This document shows positions 23,263 to 27,893 of a DNA stretch of 27,893 nt, piece by piece (positions within the stretch are counted from its first letter, which is position 1; each line of letters starts with the position of its first letter). The DNA comes from Candidatus Fermentibacterota bacterium (lineage in GTDB: Bacteria > JAFGKV01), in assembly GCA_016928395.1 (NCBI GenBank), contig JAFGKV010000174.1, positions 1 to 27,893 of the forward strand, in the 5' to 3' direction. The translations under genes were made by a program, and so were the position numbers. The notes beneath the pieces were generated by a model that was not told the DNA's origin, ran no database searches, and saw nothing but the letters and a program-made list of their open reading frames with translations.

Positions 23263-24331
23263 TCCCTGTCGACGGATCGAAGAGGTGGGCCTTAGAGAGC
23301 AAAAGGGTGACTCGGACGCGCTCCGCCACACGGTAGTGCCCGGCTCCCACTTGACGGGCCGTCATGCGGACGCTGCCCAGATCAAAATGGAGATAGGTCT
23401 CGTGTCCCATGGGTTCTACGACCTCCAGCACCACGTCCAAAGGTGCACCGCCGCCATCTCCGCTGGCGATGTCTTCAGGCCGGATCCCCAGGATTACGGG
23501 AGTGCCGCCAGTCAAGGCAAGACCGTGGGTCAATGATTCGGGCAGCGACGCCTGGAGGCCGGGCGCATCAAAGACCCACGGTGGGCCTGTCAGTGCCCCT
23601 GGGATCAAGTTGATCGCCGGGCTGCCGATGAAACCGGCAACGAAGGTGTTGGCAGGGCGGTCATACAGCTTCAACGGATCGTCGATCTGCTGGATGAACC
23701 CATCCTTGAGCACCACGATTCGATCGCCCATGGTCATCGCCTCGGTCTGATCGTGGGTGACATAGATCATGGTGGCGTTCAGCCTTCGATGGAGGCCGGA
23801 AAGCTCGGCTCGCATCTGAACCCTCAGCTTGGCATCCAGGTTCGACAACGGTTCATCAAACAGGAAGACCTTTGGATGGCGCACAATGGCCCTGCCCACG
23901 GCTACCCGCTGCCTCTGGCCTCCGGAGAGTGCCTTTGGCTTTCGAGAGAGAAACTCGCCGATGCCCAGGATCGCCGCTGCCTCTTTCACGCGGTGATCGA
24001 TCTCGTTCCGCGTGAATTTCCGCATTCGGAGGCCAAACGCCATGTTTTCATAGACCGACATGTGAGGATAGAGGGCATAGTTCTGAAACACCATGGCGAT
24101 GTCTCGGTCTTTCGGCGGCACCTTGTTGACGACCAGATCATCGATGAGGACTCTCCCCTCGGAGATCTCCTCCAGCCCCGCGACCATCCGTAAAAGTGTG
24201 GATTTGCCGCATCCGGAAGGCCCGACAAGAACGACAAACTCCCTGTCGCGCACCTCAAAGCTGGCATCCCGCACGGCCACAACCCCACCCGGGTATCGCT
24301 TCGTTACATTCTCCAGCGTCACCTTCGCCAT
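23246..24331 (-). CDS. ABC transporter ATPase, sugar-import type (MalK/UgpC/MsmK-like)
   Basis: A 361-residue ATP-binding subunit. The ATG at 24331 has GGAGAG eight bases upstream; the frame extends further but without family similarity. The nucleotide-binding domain shows Walker A GPSGCGKST, Q-loop VFQNYALYPHMSVYENMAFG, signature LSGGQRQR, Walker B VFLFDEPLSNLD and H-loop VTHDQTEAM. A C-terminal OB-type regulatory domain (about 240-360; GIRPEDI) is typical of CUT1 importers for oligosaccharides or glycerol-phosphate. No permease or solute-binding gene is in the window, so it may serve remote permeases, as MsmK does in streptococci. Being first in the block with ldcA and nagZ, it may energise uptake of muropeptides or amino sugars (inference). 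Confidence 0.93.
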   Translation of the reverse strand: MAKVTLENVTKRYPGGVVAVRDASFEVRDREFVVLVGPSGCGKSTLLRMVAGLEEISEGRVLIDDLVVNKVPPKDRDIAMVFQNYALYPHMSVYENMAFGLRMRKFTRNEIDHRVKEAAAILGIGEFLSRKPKALSGGQRQRVAVGRAIVRHPKVFLFDEPLSNLDAKLRVQMRAELSGLHRRLNATMIYVTHDQTEAMTMGDRIVVLKDGFIQQIDDPLKLYDRPANTFVAGFIGSPAINLIPGALTGPPWVFDAPGLQASLPESLTHGLALTGGTPVILGIRPEDIASGDGGGAPLDVVLEVVEPMGHETYLHFDLGSVRMTARQVGAGHYRVAERVRVTLLLSKAHLFDPSTGSALRS

Positions 24332-24404
24332 GGATAGAGCTCTCCGGTTGGAGGAGGAGGACTTCGCATGCTGCCGGTAGAGGGCAGTGGGCATGCAGAT
24401 ACGC

Positions 24405-24451
24405 CAAGAAGGGCGCGGGGTCAAGCCCCAAGAGGGACCGCCCTCGCGCCC
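24405..24451 (-). terminator. Likely intrinsic terminator of the TSUP gene
   Basis: GGGCGCG (24411-24417) pairs with CGCGCCC (24445-24451), extended by GGG/CCC across a one-base bulge. Read on the minus strand, it begins 17 bases after the TSUP stop and is followed by TTCTT. It separates the TSUP transcript from the downstream ABC-ldcA-nagZ unit. Confidence 0.6.
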
Positions 24452-24467
24452 GCCTGAGGGGAGGGGA

Positions 24468-25280
24468 TCAGCGAAGCGTCAGTATGATGGTGCGCAGATT
24501 GGTTAACACCAGGAGGACCCCGATAAGGATACCCAACAGCTTGTGGGGGAGCTTCCGGCACAGCCATGCCGCAGTGGGAGCCGCGATGACCCCGCCGACA
24601 AGCATGCATGCCACAATAGTCCAGTCGAAGTTTTCCGGGCCGATGGAAAAGAGGAAGGTCACCGTGATTGCCGTGGTGACGAAGAACTCCGACATATTGA
24701 CTGAACCTACGACCCTGTGAGGCTTCACATTATGTCCCAGAAGCAAGGTCGGCGTTGTGACGGGGCCCCATCCCCCGCCCCCAAAGGCATCGAGGGCCGC
24801 GGCCACGAAACCGACGACTGTGAGCCTCATCCGTGAGAGACCGGCCCCATTGGGCCCGATCTGAGACTTCTCGTCTGCCGAAGGGGTCTCATCCACCTCG
24901 CCGCGGGCCACGAATCGCCAAATGACGATGATGCCCATGACCAGCAGAATACCTGCCACCCACGGTTTCACTATCTTGCCCGGCACGTTGGAAAGGAAGA
25001 GTGCACCGGCCACGCCCCCGAATACTCCGGGAATCACCAGTGCCGTGACCAGTTTCCGGTCAACGTTGCCGAGTCTGTGGTGTGCCACGCCGGACACCAG
25101 GGTCGTCACCGTCTCGGCAGTGTGCACCGAAGCGCTGGCGATGGCGGGGGCAAGGCCTGCAGCCATAAGCAGAGTGGTCGAGAACACGCCGTAACCCATG
25201 CCCAGCGTGCCATCCACGAATTGTGCCACGAAACCGATGAGACCGATGGTCAGCAGGTACGACAGGTGCCGTTCGCTCAT
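24468..25280 (-). CDS. TSUP/TauE-SafE family membrane permease
   Basis: A 270-residue integral membrane protein with about seven or eight hydrophobic segments in two repeated halves. The TSUP family moves sulfite, sulfonates, sulfoacetate or related anions across the inner membrane. The first half shows IGFVAQFVDGTLGMGYGVFS (about 14-33) and the second DAFGGGGWGPVTTPTLLLG, the pseudo-repeat glycine motifs of the family. The start is fixed by a near-perfect AAAGGAGG four bases before the ATG. A strong sigma70-like promoter lies about 55 bases upstream and a terminator follows, so it is a single-gene transcript. No sulfur gene is adjacent, so the substrate stays open. Confidence 0.88.
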   Translation of the reverse strand: MSERHLSYLLTIGLIGFVAQFVDGTLGMGYGVFSTTLLMAAGLAPAIASASVHTAETVTTLVSGVAHHRLGNVDRKLVTALVIPGVFGGVAGALFLSNVPGKIVKPWVAGILLVMGIIVIWRFVARGEVDETPSADEKSQIGPNGAGLSRMRLTVVGFVAAALDAFGGGGWGPVTTPTLLLGHNVKPHRVVGSVNMSEFFVTTAITVTFLFSIGPENFDWTIVACMLVGGVIAAPTAAWLCRKLPHKLLGILIGVLLVLTNLRTIILTLR

Positions 25281-25284
25281 GAGA

Positions 25285-25292
25285 CCTCCTTT
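25285..25292 (-). promoter_or_regulatory. Near-consensus ribosome binding site of the TSUP gene
   Basis: AAAGGAGG on the minus strand, four bases before the ATG at 25280. It decides the start in favour of MSERHLSY over in-frame starts further upstream, and it is the strongest Shine-Dalgarno sequence in the window. Confidence 0.8.
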
Positions 25293-25335
25293 GCGTAACG
25301 GGGAGACCATGCGATATGGAGACGCGAAGCACCTC

Positions 25336-25363
25336 AGTATACATATCCTATCGGAGTTGTCAA
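25336..25363 (-). promoter_or_regulatory. Near-consensus sigma70 promoter of the TSUP gene
   Basis: On the minus strand TTGACA (25363-25358), a 16-base spacer, and TATACT (25341-25336) make a nearly perfect housekeeping promoter. Transcription would begin near 25329, giving a leader of about 50 bases before the TSUP start. The surrounding sequence is markedly AT-richer than the genes. Confidence 0.8.
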
Positions 25364-25428
25364 GTATTAGGCGATTCGGCCACACCAGGTGCGGTCCGAC
25401 CATTCTTATGGCTAGAAGGATCAGGGGA

Positions 25429-25460
25429 AACGCCCCCGCTCCCCCCGGGGAGACGGCGTT
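25429..25460 (-). terminator. Terminator-like hairpin after phoH
   Basis: AACGCC/GGCGTT outer arms (25429-25434 with 25455-25460) enclose an inner CTCCCC/GGGGAG stem. On the minus strand the structure begins 16 bases after the phoH stop and is followed by TT only, a weak T-run. It lies between phoH and the TSUP promoter and probably ends the phoH transcript. Confidence 0.6.
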
Positions 25461-25475
25461 CAGCGTTTGATCACG

Positions 25476-26804
25476 CTACAGCAGGTTGGACGCCAACTCG
25501 GCCAGCTGAGATCGTTCGCCTTTCTCCAGAGTAATATGCGCGTAGACACTTTGGCCCTTCATCTTGTCGATGAGGTAGGTCAACCCATTGCTCCGCGAAT
25601 CCAGGTACGGGGTGTCAATCTGATAAGGATCTCCCGTGAACACGATCTTCGTGCCTTCCCCGGCCCGAGTGATGATCGTCTTCACCTCGTGGGGCGTCAG
25701 GTTCTGGGCTTCATCCACGATGAAGTACACCTTGGAAAGACTCCTCCCCCGTATGTACGCCAACGCCATGATCACCAGTTTCTCATTCTGTACCATCTCA
25801 TTGATCTTCTGGTAGTTGCTGGCGTCTTCCTTGAATTGGCTCTGGATGACGTAGAGGTTGTCCCACAGGGGCTGCATGTACGGGTCGAGCTTGCTCTTGA
25901 TGTCGCCGGGCAAGTAACCGATATCCTTGTTGGACAGAGGAATGACCGGTCGGGCGAGGAGCACCTGACGGTAGTGACTGCGGCGCTCCAGCGAAGCCGC
26001 CAGGGCGAGAAGCGTCTTGCCAGTTCCCGCCTTGCCCGCCAGAGTCACCAGTTGGGCATCACAGTTCAAGAGCGCGTCCAGCGAGAAGGCCTGCTCGGCG
26101 TTCCGTGGAGAGATGCCGTAGGCCGCCATCTTCTCCAGTAGAACCAACTCTCCCCGGGGGGAGTCGTATCGGGCCAGCACGCTCTTGCTGGGGTTGCGGA
26201 GGATGAAGTACTCATTGGGATTGGGCTCGAGGGGGATGCCCGAGTCCTCGAGAGGAATGAATCCCTTTGAGGCGATCGACTGCACCGTGGAGTCCGGCGC
26301 ATCCTCGATACGGTTCCTGCCCGTATAGAGATCGTCGATGCTCTTGATCTTGCCGGTCTCATAGTCCTCGGCGCGGACACCGACACTCTTGGCCTTCATC
26401 CGGAGATTGATGTCCTTGGATACCAAAACCACTCGCTGTACGCCGTGGGAGAGCCCGAGAGTGTGAGCCAGTGCCAGAATCCGGTGATCGGGCTTGTCTT
26501 CCCAGAACAACTCCCGCAGCGCCTGGTCCTTTCGGCTGTCGGCGATCACGACGAGGAATCCTCCGCTGGGAAGCTCGACCCCCTCATTCAGGAGCCGATC
26601 GCCTATCAGCGAATCCAGTTCCCGTACGAACTGGCGTGCATTGAAGTTGATCGTTTCGTTCCCCTTCTTGAACCTGTCAACCTCCTCCAGAAGAGTGAAG
26701 GGAATAACAACGTTGTGTTCCTGGAAGGAGTAGATTGACTGATGATCGTAGAGCACGACATTCGTATCGAGCACGAAGATCTTCTTGCCATTGCTATGGA
26801 GCAT
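25476..26804 (-). CDS. phoH: PIN-PhoH fusion protein (PhoH2-type RNase/ATPase)
   Basis: A 442-residue cytoplasmic protein. The N-terminal PIN nuclease domain (about 8-150) carries acidic metal ligands: Asp13 in FVLDTNVVLYD, Glu40/41 in LLEEVDRF, Asp106 in PDHRILALA and Asp131 in SKDINLRMKA. The C-terminal PhoH ATPase (about 235-440) has Walker A AGKAGTGKT (256-264) and Walker B VYFIVDEAQN (359-368), plus the family stretches LARPVIPLSNKDIGYLPGD and FTGDPYQIDTPYLDS. Mycobacterial PhoH2 proteins of this architecture unwind and cleave RNA. All catalytic positions look intact. No antitoxin-like gene such as phoAT is visible immediately upstream. A hairpin follows its stop. Confidence 0.95.
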   Translation of the reverse strand: MLHSNGKKIFVLDTNVVLYDHQSIYSFQEHNVVIPFTLLEEVDRFKKGNETINFNARQFVRELDSLIGDRLLNEGVELPSGGFLVVIADSRKDQALRELFWEDKPDHRILALAHTLGLSHGVQRVVLVSKDINLRMKAKSVGVRAEDYETGKIKSIDDLYTGRNRIEDAPDSTVQSIASKGFIPLEDSGIPLEPNPNEYFILRNPSKSVLARYDSPRGELVLLEKMAAYGISPRNAEQAFSLDALLNCDAQLVTLAGKAGTGKTLLALAASLERRSHYRQVLLARPVIPLSNKDIGYLPGDIKSKLDPYMQPLWDNLYVIQSQFKEDASNYQKINEMVQNEKLVIMALAYIRGRSLSKVYFIVDEAQNLTPHEVKTIITRAGEGTKIVFTGDPYQIDTPYLDSRSNGLTYLIDKMKGQSVYAHITLEKGERSQLAELASNLL

Positions 26805-26983
26805 AGGGTGGACTCACTGTGGGTGGTCCCGTGTCGAAGCAGGCGGAGTGGCCATGCATACGGGAGGAAGCGACCATGCGACAGGGAGCAAGCGCTGCGT
26901 ACGAGGTGGCGACAGGGATAGAATCCCAGATGATGAGGTAAGGACAGGCCACGACGATGTACCCGAAGCCGCGAGCCAGTCGA
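26805..26983. other. Spacer upstream of phoH with imperfect 22-bp tandem repeat
   Basis: A 179-base stretch between the DUF3795 stop and the phoH start. It contains two adjacent 22-base units (26851-26872 and 26873-26894) sharing 16 of 22 positions, both with the core CCATGC and ending AAGCG. It also holds the small palindrome GGGAT-AGA-ATCCC (26915-26927). The open frame across it on the minus strand resembles no family. No clear phoH promoter was found. Confidence 0.5.
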
Positions 26984-27433
26984 TCAATATCGCGGTCTCG
27001 CGCACTGCTCCCGATAGAAGGCTTCGGGGCCGATTTCCCCCATCCTCTTGCCGTAGGCACGCCACCGCTCTCCCAGGGAGTCCGGATACTCATTCCGATC
27101 ACAGGGGAACTCGTCGCACTGAAAGCAAAAATCCACGCCCTTGTCCCGGAAACACGTTCTGGCCGAGCAGAAGGGCACGCTCGACCCACCGGCACGGCAG
27201 CCGGTGCATGAGCCGCTCTTCAGAAACTGGAGTACACTCTCGAACTCTGGGTAGTGAGTCAATACCGGCACAAAACCGGCCATACGCGCGGCAACGCTCT
27301 CATAGCCCGCCAATGCGCCATCCAGTTCTGCGGCCAGCCTCCTGACGGCGCCGCCCGCAAAAGCGACACAACGGGTGCAGTCAAGGCCACACGGAGCCAG
27401 ATGGTCAAGAATGTCATCATAGATCTCTGCCAT
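26984..27433 (-). CDS. Cysteine-rich DUF3795 family protein
   Basis: A 149-residue protein with a predicted metal-binding cysteine pattern. The N-terminus has APCGLDCTRC, the middle SCTGCRAGG, and the C-terminal half FCSARTCFRDKGVDFCFQCDEFPCDR. This arrangement is that of DUF3795, small proteins thought to bind zinc or an iron-sulfur cluster, with no established function. The ATG is supported by GGGAGA six bases upstream. It lies upstream of phoH in the same direction with a 179-base spacer, so co-transcription is possible but not shown. Family call is confident; role unknown. Confidence 0.88.
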   Translation of the reverse strand: MAEIYDDILDHLAPCGLDCTRCVAFAGGAVRRLAAELDGALAGYESVAARMAGFVPVLTHYPEFESVLQFLKSGSCTGCRAGGSSVPFCSARTCFRDKGVDFCFQCDEFPCDRNEYPDSLGERWRAYGKRMGEIGPEAFYREQCARPRY

Positions 27434-27709
27434 GGAGAATCTCCCAACCGTCGATCCGACCCATGGGGTCCCTCACGTCGGTCTTACACCAGGGTCCGAT
27501 TCGCAAAACTGCAGCCGTTCTCCTGCTTGGTACTCGGGTTCATGAGGATGGTCAAGCTCGAAGACCGGCCGGGCGATCGGGCAGCGGGCCAGCGACGAGG
27601 GCAGATATCTGCGGTGATGCCCAACCGATCGAGTGACACACAGTCGAGCGACACACAGTGCCGCGGTGCGACGGCGATCGAATGCGACCACAGGTGTGAA
27701 TCCCAGCAC
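27434..27709. other. Spacer with a 15-bp tandem repeat, no supported gene
   Basis: A 276-base stretch between the partial FN3 gene and the DUF3795 gene. It includes two adjacent 15-base units, TCGAGTGACACACAG (27629-27643) and TCGAGCGACACACAG (27644-27658), differing at one base. Minus-strand open frames of about 80 codons cross it but show no family similarity and no good start. It probably holds the DUF3795 promoter and the end of the upstream transcript, neither of which I can place. Confidence 0.5.
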
Positions 27710-27893
27710 CTACGGCTGCGCGAAGTCAAACTCGCCGGCGCGGTTGGAGGAGCACAGCTCAGTGCCCGAGCCGTCCACCGCCATCACCAGGTAGACCCAG
27801 TTATAATCCGGATCGCCCATGCCCGCGGCGCTGCTCCAGCTCGTCGTCCCCGAGGGAAGCACCGCCACCCGGTGCGCATACCCAGGCCCCATC
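27710..27893 (-). CDS. C-terminal fragment of a secreted protein with FN3 module (partial, cut by window edge)
   Basis: The last 60 or so codons of a minus-strand gene whose 5' part lies beyond the window; the ATG near the edge is unlikely to be the true start. The residues match the second half of the FN3 modules in the C25 peptidase and the subtilase of this window: MGDPDYNWVYLVMAVDGSG parallels GDPELNWVYVVTARDASG, and it ends SSNRAGEFDFAQP, parallel to SNRVGETDF. It is therefore the tail of a third FN3-terminated exported protein, perhaps another protease. The remainder cannot be inferred. Confidence 0.75.
   Translation of the reverse strand, partial: MGPGYAHRVAVLPSGTTSWSSAAGMGDPDYNWVYLVMAVDGSGTELCSSNRAGEFDFAQP

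Noticed and set aside
27473-27709. Small minus-strand frame of about 78 codons downstream of the partial FN3 gene
   Set aside because: Basic, low-information translation with no family match and crossing a tandem repeat; more likely spacer.
1-27893. CRISPR array, insertion sequence, prophage or toxin-antitoxin system
   Set aside because: No regularly spaced repeats, transposase, integrase, phage structural genes or paired toxin-antitoxin genes were found; the PIN domain is part of the PhoH fusion.

Overview
This GC-rich window holds 20 protein-coding genes (one cut by the right edge, one open at the left edge) and one tRNA gene. No rRNA, CRISPR array, transposase, integrase or phage gene is visible. 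The lineage cannot be named from sequence alone. A gingipain-type C25 peptidase, large secreted proteins with C-terminal fibronectin-III modules, DAP-type peptidoglycan enzymes and a homodimeric-type glycyl-tRNA synthetase together suggest an uncultured diderm bacterium, perhaps from the FCB group (Eisenbacteria/Fermentibacteria-like). That placement is inference.

Layout. 1-1955 (+): a queuosine-precursor transporter overlaps an SGNH-hydrolase-like membrane-anchored protein. 2013-3852 (-): a TIGR01777 epimerase is followed by UV-damage endonuclease uvsE, and a palindrome sits just before uvsE. 3925-7662 (-): a 1245-residue secreted C25 peptidase, divergent from a GAF-GGDEF protein (7871-8911, +) that has its own sigma70-like promoter. 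8938-11491 (-): a small membrane protein, an M28 peptidase with a PDZ domain, and a class III sirtuin. 11511-11596 (+): tRNA-Ser(UGA). 11603-20642 (-): glyQS, a KP-43-type subtilase, a hydantoinase-like amidohydrolase, a REC-DnaA-like fusion regulator, a histidine kinase and dapF. 20903-24331 (-): nagZ-like GH3, ldcA-like S66 and a sugar-type ABC ATPase. 24468-25280 (-): a TSUP permease with a near-consensus promoter and a terminator. 25476-27433 (-): PIN-PhoH and a cysteine-rich DUF3795 protein. 27710-27893 (-): the 3' end of another secreted FN3 protein.

How the genes work together. ABC ATPase, LD-carboxypeptidase, NagZ-like hexosaminidase and DapF lie in one direction and look like a peptidoglycan recycling/DAP block. 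It runs directly into a two-component pair by overlapping genes. The kinase carries a degenerate N-terminal receiver. Its partner fuses an intact receiver to a DnaA-type AAA+ ATPase that lacks the DNA-binding domain IV and the arginine finger, then ends in an unassigned alpha/beta domain that may be a decayed small GTPase. This pair is the most unusual system in the window. A second theme is secretion: three proteins share a C-terminal FN3 module ending in a similar [AV]GE-x-D-[FY] tail.

Most genes are tightly packed, and several stop/start overlaps of the ATGA kind imply translational coupling. No gene-free stretch exceeds 300 bases. The longest (27434-27709, 20643-20902, 7663-7870, 25281-25475, 26805-26983) are described individually.
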